Below are positions 7,695 to 14,987 of a DNA stretch of 32,849 nucleotides, one piece after another. The position numbers and the translations under genes are program-made. Source of the stretch: Saprospiraceae bacterium (GTDB lineage: Bacteria; Bacteroidota; Bacteroidia; Chitinophagales; Saprospiraceae); assembly GCA_020630525.1 (NCBI GenBank), contig JAHDBF010000010.1:1-32849 (forward strand). The letters are read 5' to 3'. Every line of letters starts with the position of its first letter. Position 1 is the stretch's first letter. A model generated the notes under the pieces. It saw nothing but the letters and a program-made list of their open reading frames with translations, was not told the origin of the DNA and searched no databases.

Positions 7695-8636
7695 ATGTTA
7701 TTCAAATCATTTTCAACTTCTATAAAAATTTCTTTCTTGGCATTAGCTATGTTAATGGCTTCCATTGGTCATTCGCAATATTATGTAATTGCAATTAAAG
7801 GAAAAGTATTTTGTATTCAAAAAGAATTAAATGAAGATACTTATGTGCAATTGACATATGGTGCGTTACAAGCTAATGGAAAAATAATATTGAAAGCAGG
7901 TGCCGCTGTCACTCTGTTAAATGAGCAAGATGATATTTGCAAACTTACTGAAGGAGAATACCTCTTAGAGAAACTCACTTTTAATTCTCATGAAAGCAAA
8001 TCTTCTATTTCAAAAATTTACAATTATTTTAAGTCTTTCTTTCTTGAGCATAAAGCAACAGAATCCAAAAATCATTACATGAATAAGGTCTATGCTATTT
8101 CTCGGGGAGAGAAGCAAGCACCTATTCTTGACTTTCCGTTGGACGGAAATATTTCTATGGATTTTAATAAGATTCCATTTGCATGGACACATTCTTGTGA
8201 TAATTGTGAATATATTTTTACAATTAATGATTTAGCGTCAAAAGAAATAGTATTCAGTTCCATGACTACTGAAAAAGAATTTTCTCTAGAAAATCCAAGA
8301 AAATACCTCAGCGAAAATAGAGACTATTTTTGGTCAGTAAAATTGGCTGGATCGGAACATTCCATTGAGTATGATAATAGAATATTTCATACAAGTCCAT
8401 ACGGAGAATTAAAGAAAGTATTAAGTCTTATAGATGATAAAATAAAAGACGTCAAGCTTTTTGAGAATGATGGTTCAGCTTTTATCTATACCTTAAGCAG
8501 CTTGGAATCCCAAGGAATGATAAATGAGGCTATTTTATTTGGTAAGCATACAACTGTCGATAGTATGCGTATAGAAAATGCATTATTAGAGAATTTTATT
8601 TATGATGTCGTAGCAAAAAATAACCTTAGTTTCTAA
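7695..8636 (+). CDS. Secreted FecR-like protein, partner of the CHASE2 protein (313 aa)
   Basis: Residues 1-27 form a signal peptide (cleavage near HS-Q). Residues 31-95 look like a FecR-type beta domain: IKGKV, a gap, YGALQANGKIILKAGA, then V-T-L-L, a pattern typical of FecR-like modules that follow membrane sensors. A second beta module (about 140-225, with DYFWSVKLAG) and a helical tail complete it. The partial protein at the left edge of the window has the same last two modules. No enzyme motif is seen. It follows the CHASE2 gene by 12 bp and overlaps the convergent TM-protein gene by 4 bp (CTAA). Likely role: periplasmic partner or ligand-binding part of the CHASE2 sensor. That role is inferred from gene order alone. 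Confidence 0.8.
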   Translation: MLFKSFSTSIKISFLALAMLMASIGHSQYYVIAIKGKVFCIQKELNEDTYVQLTYGALQANGKIILKAGAAVTLLNEQDDICKLTEGEYLLEKLTFNSHESKSSISKIYNYFKSFFLEHKATESKNHYMNKVYAISRGEKQAPILDFPLDGNISMDFNKIPFAWTHSCDNCEYIFTINDLASKEIVFSSMTTEKEFSLENPRKYLSENRDYFWSVKLAGSEHSIEYDNRIFHTSPYGELKKVLSLIDDKIKDVKLFENDGSAFIYTLSSLESQGMINEAILFGKHTTVDSMRIENALLENFIYDVVAKNNLSF

Positions 8637-9196
8637 TCAGCTATTTTATTGAGCAATTCTATTGATTTACTAAAGTAGGGTTCTGTCAATAATGTAGATT
8701 TTTGAACAAGCGCAGTTTTATTTTCTCCTTGCCTAAATGAGATTAAAAAGTAAATCCATTCAATTTGATTTTGGAATTGAATGTTGTCAAACTGAATTTC
8801 GTTACTTTTCGCTTGCAATATATTTAGCGAATCTTTTAGGTACAGAATATTATATTTTATAAATAAGTCTTTTGGATTTTTAGAATGATATATTTTTTCT
8901 AAAACTAGATCATATTCTTTGTGAGATAATTCTGCAATGTATTTTTCTACTTTTGCGTTGCTTCTTGATTTTAAAACCTGAGGAAATTCGTATGCCGAAG
9001 CTGCTAATTTTTTTCGTGATGGAGTAGCACTACCATTGCCTAAAATAAACATTCCAACGATAAGTAATATTGATGCTGCAACAGCAATAATCTTTATTAA
9101 AGTAAGTGTAGAATACTTTGGCTTTAGAAGTTTTTTACGCTTGAATTCTTCATTTATTAATATTTTTATTATTTCTTCTTTTCTCTCGTTATTCAT
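8633..9196 (-). CDS. Single-TM protein translationally coupled to the sigma factor; candidate anti-sigma factor (187 aa)
   Basis: The cytoplasmic N-terminus is short and charged (1-30). One TM helix lies at about 33-52 (LIKIIAVAASILLIVGMFIL), followed by an extracytoplasmic helical region of about 135 residues. Its ATG overlaps the stop of the sigma gene (ATGA, 4 bp), which points to coupled translation and a common function. The gene order sigma then membrane protein is the normal one for sigma/anti-sigma pairs, and the topology fits. I do not see the zinc-binding HxxxCxxC of ZAS-type anti-sigma domains, so the assignment rests on context and topology. It could instead be a general membrane partner of the sensor proteins. 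Confidence 0.8.
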   Translation of the reverse strand: MNNERKEEIIKILINEEFKRKKLLKPKYSTLTLIKIIAVAASILLIVGMFILGNGSATPSRKKLAASAYEFPQVLKSRSNAKVEKYIAELSHKEYDLVLEKIYHSKNPKDLFIKYNILYLKDSLNILQAKSNEIQFDNIQFQNQIEWIYFLISFRQGENKTALVQKSTLLTEPYFSKSIELLNKIAD

Positions 9197-9777
9197 CTTT
9201 CATATGATTTCAATATTTCTTTTAAGTCTGTTTTTGACTCTATATTATGTAATAACTTCTTAAGGCAAATGTGTTTCCTTTTTCTAACTGCAGATTCACT
9301 TGCGATATTTAGTTTTTCTTTTATTTCGCGCATCGAGTATGCATTTGACCATAATTCAAGAATCTGTTTACATGTCTGTCCTAAAAGTGAAAGTTGCATA
9401 GATAGCATTGCTTTTAGTTCTGTATTGTAAATTTCATAATGATGAATTTTTTCTTCGACAAATTCATGATCCTCAATATCATTAAATACATGTTTGCCTT
9501 TTTGTCTAAGAAAGTTTAAAAGAATATAACGGCTTAAGTTAAATAGAAATCCGAGGAGATTATCTTGATGTGTATATTTTCCATTCCTTACTAATGTTGA
9601 AAAACGTATAACGATATCTGTCCATAGTGTATCGGTGTCGGTATTGGAGATGCCTTTAGATTTTAATAGATTTTTTATAGGTGTTTGATACGCTTTAGAC
9701 TCATACAGATGGCTTAAAGCACTATCGTGATCCATAGTGTTTGATTTAAGCTTTTGTATGATTTCTGTTTCGCTCAT
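9193..9777 (-). CDS. RNA polymerase sigma factor of the sigma-70/ECF type (194 aa)
   Basis: Directs RNA polymerase to particular promoters. Residues 47-95 match sigma region 2 (LWTDIVIRF, then LGFLFNLSRYILLNFLRQKG). Residues about 127-178 match region 4, with a helix-turn-helix in SMREIKEKLNIASESAVRKRK. The length is normal for an ECF factor. Region 2 is rather diverged, as in the sigma factors that accompany caspase/CHASE2 loci in Bacteroidota. It is transcribed divergently from the barrel/metacaspase operon (109-bp gap) and is coupled to the TM protein downstream. Probable targets are the operons of this island. No promoter for its own expression was recognised. Confidence 0.88.
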   Translation of the reverse strand: MSETEIIQKLKSNTMDHDSALSHLYESKAYQTPIKNLLKSKGISNTDTDTLWTDIVIRFSTLVRNGKYTHQDNLLGFLFNLSRYILLNFLRQKGKHVFNDIEDHEFVEEKIHHYEIYNTELKAMLSMQLSLLGQTCKQILELWSNAYSMREIKEKLNIASESAVRKRKHICLKKLLHNIESKTDLKEILKSYER

Positions 9778-9843
9778 GCTTGGTAAGCAAATTAAGAAGA
9801 ATCTCTCTGAAATTCATATTCTTTCAAAAAAATTAAAAATTCA

Positions 9844-9849
9844 GGTAAC
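9844..9849 (+). promoter_or_regulatory. GGTAAC hexamer facing the barrel/metacaspase operon
   Basis: GGTAAC at 38 bp before the probable start of the 516-aa gene, at a distance suitable for a -35 element of an ECF promoter. Directly downstream is an inverted repeat, TGATAA (9854-9859) and TTATCA (9867-9872) with a 7-bp spacer. Same hexamer as at 6183-6188 and 6215-6220. Confidence 0.3.
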
Positions 9850-9886
9850 ATTTTGATAAATTGAGGTTATCACTTATTGAATTTAA

Positions 9887-11437
9887 TTGCACATTCCTAA
9901 ACTTCTGACTTTGAAAAATCTAATTATCAAATATTTTGCACTTTCTATTTTAGTATTAAATTCTTGGTCATTTTCTGCCCAAGAAATTAATGGCTTGCTT
10001 GTGGTTTATAATTTGTTTGACAACACTATAACATACCTTCAAAATGGTCATCAAATAGATAAACCCGAGGTGAATAGCGGCGATAATATCTACGTTCAGA
10101 TCGAAGAGTTCAACCCTTATATTAACAAGGCAAGATTGGAAGTCACACAATTGAATTATAGCCAATCGTCTATGCAACTAAATACCAATGACGATATAAC
10201 AAGCGGTGGATTTCAAGGTGTTTCACAGTTGTTAGGTGGTCTTTCAATGGGGTCAGATTTACAAGGTGGATTGTTCTCATTTGGTTCTGCTAGAGGAAAT
10301 CAATCTAAAGAAGCAATTACTATTAAGTCTAAATATTTTGATTTGACTGCAGAATTACAAGATGTTGAATCTCGAATAAATGATGCACAAGAAAAGGTGA
10401 ATCTAATACAAAAGCAATCACAGGCTCAAGCCTTAGCAATTGCAGATATTGAATCATTAAAAAGCAATAAACTTATAAGACCAACACGGATTAGAGATTT
10501 GATGGAAGAGGAAATAAGATTTGCATTTGCAAAATCTAAAGAAGAAAAAATTACTATAGATGATTTGATGAATGAGGAGTCTGGAACTGAAAGAGTGAAG
10601 TCTGCATTGGACGAATATTCAACAGCAGTAGGAGCGTATAAATTGTTGCAAAAACAATGGAAGAAGCTAAGCCTTAATCCGACACTTTTAGCCACAGAGG
10701 ATAGCCAATTAAAACGTATGCAAATGTCTGCGGACTCTGTAAGTAAAATTATGGCATTAAAAATTGAAAACCAAAATGAGAATGATGTTGATGATTATGA
10801 AAATAGTTATCAAGATATAAATAGTTTAAGGTTGTTAAGGCAGACTTATGAAGAAATTCAAAATGATATATTTACTTATAAATTTCCACCTTTACAAGCT
10901 AAAGAAGATCAAGTAGTCATAAATTTAATTGTAAGTCAATTGGATGAGGATGGAAGTTATACCACTTTTAAAACAGTAGAACAGATTATTCCAATAACTG
11001 GTGATTGGAAAATCTCTGGTGGAGTGGGATTAGCATTTAGTAAGATGATAGAGCAACCATATTCTTATGATGTCGTAGATGGATTAATTACAAGTGAGCC
11101 GCTTGATGATTTTATCCCAATGTTTAGCTCGTTTGTGCACGCATACCGTTTGACTTCAAAGACAGTTTCATATGGTCTTTCTTTTGGGGTAGGATTCCCC
11201 CTTCAGTCTTTAGATGACAGTTTTTCTCTTTCATATTTTTTAGGTCCTACATTGATAATTGGTAAAAGTGAAAAAGTATTGTTGACAGGAGGATTAATGG
11301 GCAGTAAAGTATCACGATTATCGGGTGGATATATGGTCGGTGATAGTTATCCAGTATTGGCATCAACACTTCCACAGCGTAACAGATACGAGTTGGGTTA
11401 TTTCCTTTCATTTTCATATGCGGTATTAAAAAATTAA
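9887..11437 (+). CDS. Secreted protein with coiled-coil middle and barrel-like C-terminus (516 aa), TTG start
   Basis: I do not recognise a named family. Residues 1-32 form a signal peptide ending SFSAQ. Residues 33-95 form a beta domain with an EFNPY motif. A Gly/Ser-rich linker (about 100-135) and a charged, heptad-like helical region (about 140-310) follow. Residues 345-516 alternate aromatic and glycine residues (WKISGGVGLAF, YGLSFGVGF, YELGYFLSFSYAV) in a way that resembles outer-membrane beta-strands, and the C-terminus is aromatic-rich. There is no ATG: an in-frame TAA at 9884 is followed by TTG at 9887, and a second TTG at 9911 is the alternative start. The metacaspase gene begins 10 bp downstream in the same operon. 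Possible role: outer-membrane or surface partner of the metacaspase. This is inference. Confidence 0.82.
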   Translation: MHIPKLLTLKNLIIKYFALSILVLNSWSFSAQEINGLLVVYNLFDNTITYLQNGHQIDKPEVNSGDNIYVQIEEFNPYINKARLEVTQLNYSQSSMQLNTNDDITSGGFQGVSQLLGGLSMGSDLQGGLFSFGSARGNQSKEAITIKSKYFDLTAELQDVESRINDAQEKVNLIQKQSQAQALAIADIESLKSNKLIRPTRIRDLMEEEIRFAFAKSKEEKITIDDLMNEESGTERVKSALDEYSTAVGAYKLLQKQWKKLSLNPTLLATEDSQLKRMQMSADSVSKIMALKIENQNENDVDDYENSYQDINSLRLLRQTYEEIQNDIFTYKFPPLQAKEDQVVINLIVSQLDEDGSYTTFKTVEQIIPITGDWKISGGVGLAFSKMIEQPYSYDVVDGLITSEPLDDFIPMFSSFVHAYRLTSKTVSYGLSFGVGFPLQSLDDSFSLSYFLGPTLIIGKSEKVLLTGGLMGSKVSRLSGGYMVGDSYPVLASTLPQRNRYELGYFLSFSYAVLKN

Positions 11438-11447
11438 AATTATTATT

Positions 11448-13400
11448 ATGAAATTTCCATATTTCTACGCCCTCATTTCATTAATAGTATCCCTTTTTTT
11501 TGCTTCAGAAATAAAGGCGGAAAAGTACGCTTTGATAATTGCAATAGGAGATTATCCTGACGCTGGAGGTTGGTCAGATATTTCCAGTGCAAATGATGTT
11601 CCACATGTTAAAAATGCACTGCTATGTCTTGGATTTGAAAATGAAAATATTGTTGTTGTTCGAGATGCAGCAGCAACAAAGGAACAAATTTTATTTCAAT
11701 TTAGTCAACTTAAAAATAGAGTATCTCAAGGTGATATTATTTACATTCATTATTCTGGACATGGACAGCAAGTAGTGGATGATAATAATGATGAGTTGGA
11801 CTTATTAGATGAAGCAATCGTACCATTTGATTCTCCCTTAAAGTATGAATCAGGAATTAATGAGGGACAATTCTTGATACGTGATGATGAGTTGGGTGCA
11901 TTGACATATGAGCTTAGAAAAGTAATTGGTCAGGAAGGACAACTAATATTGGTGTTGGATTCTTGTCATTCTGGGACTGGAACTAGAGGACTTGGAAAAG
12001 TTAGAGGTACCGATAAATTAATGGCTCCAAAGGATTTTGTTTCAATAGGTTCAACAGAAAAATCAATGCAGATTAGTATGGAGTCTGCTCAGAATTTAGC
12101 TTCAATAGCAAGTTTTTTTGGTTCTAGTGCTAAAGAATTAAACTATGAAACTATTGATGAACAAAAGAATACAGTTGGAAGTTTGAGTTATGCTATTTCT
12201 TCCGTACTTGCAAATATGAATGAGGCATTTACTTTTGAGGAACTATTTGATCTAGTTAAATTAAAAATGAAAAAGATTGCACCAATGCAACACCCTCAAT
12301 GGGAAGGACCAAAAAATACTTTAGTATTTGGACAAAAAGCATTTGAAAATAATGAGTTTTTCGCGATTGCAAATATCATTGATGAAATGAATGTAGAAAT
12401 GTCAGGTGGAACATTGAGTGGTGTATATGTTGGGTCAAAAATAGATGTTTTTAATAAGAAAGATAATACGATTTTAGTTTCTGGTGAAGTGATTTCTGCA
12501 AGGCTTACAAATGCAATGGTACAATTGGAAAATGAAGTTATATTTTCTGAAAATACACCTTATGGAATAAAGATTTCATCATACGCTTATCCAAATTTGA
12601 AAATTAACTTAGCTGTTTCCTTAAGTGAAATAGAAAAATGGAATCCTCTTTATGAGCAAATAATCTCTATTCCTAATATTGAAATTTGTGAGGAAAATGC
12701 TGACTTCTATATGTTGGATGCTGATGATAATGCAGTAATACTGAGTACAAAAAATGGTCAGATATTGTCAAAAATGTATAATGAGGATTTAGGATCAAAT
12801 GAAAAGTTGTTGAGTTTTAAAAAATCTCTATTGAGTTATATGCAAGCCAATTTTCTTAGATCATACAATAATTTAAACCCAAGAATTAATTGTGATATTG
12901 AGATTTTAAATATTGATCCAGATAGCGAAGAAGTGGTAAGTACTTTTGATCCTTTGAAAGATGTAATGAAACCTGGTGACTGTATAAAATTTAAAATCAC
13001 CAACAATGGAATTAATGGTGCGTATGTGTCTTTATTGGATATTCAACCAGATAATTATATCAACCTAATTATACCTCCTACAGAACTAGGATACACTGCC
13101 GAAGAATATTATGTAAAACCTGGAGAATCTATCACTTCTCATTTTATCATCGAAATTGCAGAACCATTTGGTGAGGAAACACTGTTACTCTTGGCATCAA
13201 GAGAACCTCAAGATTTATCAGGGATAATATCGACAGGTGGACAGACAAAACGTGGTTTTAGTGAGTTGGATTCTTTTCAACAGTTGCTCTTAAGTAGTTA
13301 TGGGAATGTTCAGCAAAGAGGTACTAAGATACGTCAGTCTAAAAGAGAAATTATATCCACCAAAACACTCTTTTTCGATATAGTCAATAAATCAAATTAG
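11448..13400 (+). CDS. Secreted metacaspase-like protein with C-terminal DUF4384-like domain (650 aa)
   Basis: Caspase-fold protease of the type I metacaspase kind. A signal peptide (1-24) ends just before the first strand KYALIIAIGDYP. Catalytic H105 is in YSGHGQQ and C173 in DSCHSG. An acidic segment between them, D111 to D121 with DEAIVP after it, is the usual metacaspase acidic loop. The protease part ends near 300. The region about 310-470 is undefined. About 485-600 fits a DUF4384-like beta domain (KPGDCIKFKITNN, then GYTAEEYYVKPGE, then PFGEETLLLLAS), a common companion of bacterial caspases. The last 50 residues are basic and low in structure. It differs clearly from the two caspase-TPR proteins, so the island holds two caspase types. 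Calcium dependence is known for many metacaspases; here it is only likely. Confidence 0.93.
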   Translation: MKFPYFYALISLIVSLFFASEIKAEKYALIIAIGDYPDAGGWSDISSANDVPHVKNALLCLGFENENIVVVRDAAATKEQILFQFSQLKNRVSQGDIIYIHYSGHGQQVVDDNNDELDLLDEAIVPFDSPLKYESGINEGQFLIRDDELGALTYELRKVIGQEGQLILVLDSCHSGTGTRGLGKVRGTDKLMAPKDFVSIGSTEKSMQISMESAQNLASIASFFGSSAKELNYETIDEQKNTVGSLSYAISSVLANMNEAFTFEELFDLVKLKMKKIAPMQHPQWEGPKNTLVFGQKAFENNEFFAIANIIDEMNVEMSGGTLSGVYVGSKIDVFNKKDNTILVSGEVISARLTNAMVQLENEVIFSENTPYGIKISSYAYPNLKINLAVSLSEIEKWNPLYEQIISIPNIEICEENADFYMLDADDNAVILSTKNGQILSKMYNEDLGSNEKLLSFKKSLLSYMQANFLRSYNNLNPRINCDIEILNIDPDSEEVVSTFDPLKDVMKPGDCIKFKITNNGINGAYVSLLDIQPDNYINLIIPPTELGYTAEEYYVKPGESITSHFIIEIAEPFGEETLLLLASREPQDLSGIISTGGQTKRGFSELDSFQQLLLSSYGNVQQRGTKIRQSKREIISTKTLFFDIVNKSN

Positions 13401-13444
13401 AACACCTTTAGTATACAACTTCCATTGATAAAAAGGTACCTTTA

Positions 13445-13477
13445 GAAGAGATTGTCTTGCCCTAAGCCAATCTCTTC
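13445..13477 (+). terminator. Hairpin after the metacaspase operon
   Basis: Perfect 10-bp stem GAAGAGATTG (13445-13454) and CAATCTCTTC (13468-13477) round a 13-nt loop, 45 bp after the metacaspase stop. No clear T-run follows, so it may be a weak or factor-assisted terminator, or an RNA stabiliser. Confidence 0.45.
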
Positions 13478-13718
13478 AATCTTCATTCTATGCTTAAATA
13501 TTGACTTATTTTACTCAGCGATTTTGTGCTATTCTTATTCATATTAATCAGCTCACATTTAGAAATTAAGGTGACAATTGATTTCTTAATTATAAATTTA
13601 GATGATGGATTGTAATCATAGTATCTACAGAAAGTATTATGTTCAACGATCTATTGAAGTTTAATTTTTAAATATTTAAAGTGTAAGTTAATTTAACTAA
13701 ATAACTATACCGAAGGTG

Positions 13719-13726
13719 TATATTTA
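13719..13726 (+). promoter_or_regulatory. TATATTTA box, candidate -7 element for sbcDC
   Basis: One mismatch from the Bacteroidota TAnnTTTG consensus, 43 bp before the sbcD ATG. No clear TTG -33 element at the right spacing was seen. Confidence 0.35.
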
Positions 13727-13769
13727 GGCTCAAAATACAAAGCATACTAAATAGTAATTTATCCAATTT

Positions 13770-14987
13770 ATGAAAATTATTCATACTGCCGATTGGCACA
13801 TCGGGAAGATGCTTCACAAACATTCTTTAGCATCGGAGTTACAATATTTTTTTAACTGGCTAATCGAAATGATTATCTTAAAAGAGGTAAACTTATTATT
13901 GGTGTCGGGAGATATTTTTGATATAGCCAATCCTGGTGCTAAAGATAGGGAAATGTATTTTCAATTTTTGAAAGCGTTAATTGGTACCAATACTAAAGTA
14001 ATTATAACTGGAGGAAATCATGATTCAGTTGGATTTTTAAATGCTCCCAAGGATGTCCTAAATATGTTAGATATAGATATAATCGGTGGAGCCACAGAGC
14101 AAATTGAGGATGAATTAATTGTCATTAATAATCATAACAATTTACCTCAGCTAGTCGTCGCTGCTGTTCCTTTTCTTAGAGACAAAGATTTAAGGAATCT
14201 AGATTCTGATGAAAAATTTACTTCAAGGGAAGAAGCTATTCGGCAGGCAATAAAATCACACTATCAGAAATTGGTAAAAATTTGTAATGAAAAATATCCT
14301 CATATTCCGAAGATTGCAATGGGGCACTTATATACCATTGGTGCAGACCCAAGTGATAGCGAGCGAGAAATCCATGTCGGAAATGCTGGCGCCGTAAAGT
14401 CGGATGCTTTTGCAGGATTTGATTATGTTGCATTAGGACACATACATCGTCCTCAAGTTATTGGGAAAAATGAGATGGTAAGATATAGTGGTTCTCCGAT
14501 ATCATTAAGTTTTTCTGAAAAAAATGACCAAAAGTCAATCGTTTGTTTGGAGATAAAAGACCAAAAAATTGCTCCGCCAGAAGTAATTTTGATTCCTAAG
14601 CAAAGAGAACTCAAAAAATTTAAAGGCAGTTTGTCAGATGTAAAATCTAACTTAGTGAAGTATGCACCAAAATTTAATTTGCCTTCTTTTGTTGAATTAG
14701 AAGTTATTGAAAGTCATTTTAATTCATTGGTAGTATCTGAAGTTGATGCAATTGATGATGATTCTATTGATAATAAAAACTATGTGATTTTAAAACGTAG
14801 GATTCAGTTTTTAGATAGAGCTAAGGATACTTCACATCTGTTTACTTCTGGAGAAAATATAGAAGACTTAAGCCCTATGGATGTTTTTAGAGAAAAATTA
14901 AATGCAGAAAAAATTGAAGAATCTGTACAAAAGGAATTGATTCAAGCCTACCAAGAAATTTTAGAAACCGTAAGACATTCTGACTAA
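13770..14987 (+). CDS. sbcD: Exonuclease subunit SbcD (Mre11-like nuclease, 405 aa)
   Basis: Nuclease subunit of the SbcCD complex, which processes DNA ends, hairpins and protein-blocked ends in an ATP- and manganese-dependent way. The calcineurin-type metal site is complete: D8 and H10 in ADWHIG, D48 in SGDIFD, N83 and H84 in GGNHDS, H186 in MGHL, H224 and H226 in ALGHIHRP. The length is normal for the family. The C-terminal part (about 270-405) is the capping/SbcC-binding region. The stop codon TAA is followed directly by the ATG of sbcC, the usual operon order. The gene is housekeeping and probably unrelated to the caspase island. Confidence 0.97.
   Translation: MKIIHTADWHIGKMLHKHSLASELQYFFNWLIEMIILKEVNLLLVSGDIFDIANPGAKDREMYFQFLKALIGTNTKVIITGGNHDSVGFLNAPKDVLNMLDIDIIGGATEQIEDELIVINNHNNLPQLVVAAVPFLRDKDLRNLDSDEKFTSREEAIRQAIKSHYQKLVKICNEKYPHIPKIAMGHLYTIGADPSDSEREIHVGNAGAVKSDAFAGFDYVALGHIHRPQVIGKNEMVRYSGSPISLSFSEKNDQKSIVCLEIKDQKIAPPEVILIPKQRELKKFKGSLSDVKSNLVKYAPKFNLPSFVELEVIESHFNSLVVSEVDAIDDDSIDNKNYVILKRRIQFLDRAKDTSHLFTSGENIEDLSPMDVFREKLNAEKIEESVQKELIQAYQEILETVRHSD

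Larger units (their letters stand above)
13401..13769. other. Intergenic gap between metacaspase and sbcD
   Basis: No convincing gene. It holds a 12-bp palindrome AAAGGTACCTTT (13432-13443), a strong hairpin (13445-13477) that probably ends the metacaspase transcript, and a TATATTTA box (13719-13726) that may serve sbcD. A 20-codon ATG frame at 13602-13664 is not supported by anything else. Confidence 0.6.

Noticed and set aside
13602-13664. 20-codon ATG frame in the gap before sbcD
   Set aside because: No signal, TM or motif, no ribosome-binding-like sequence, and isolated in AT-rich intergenic DNA.
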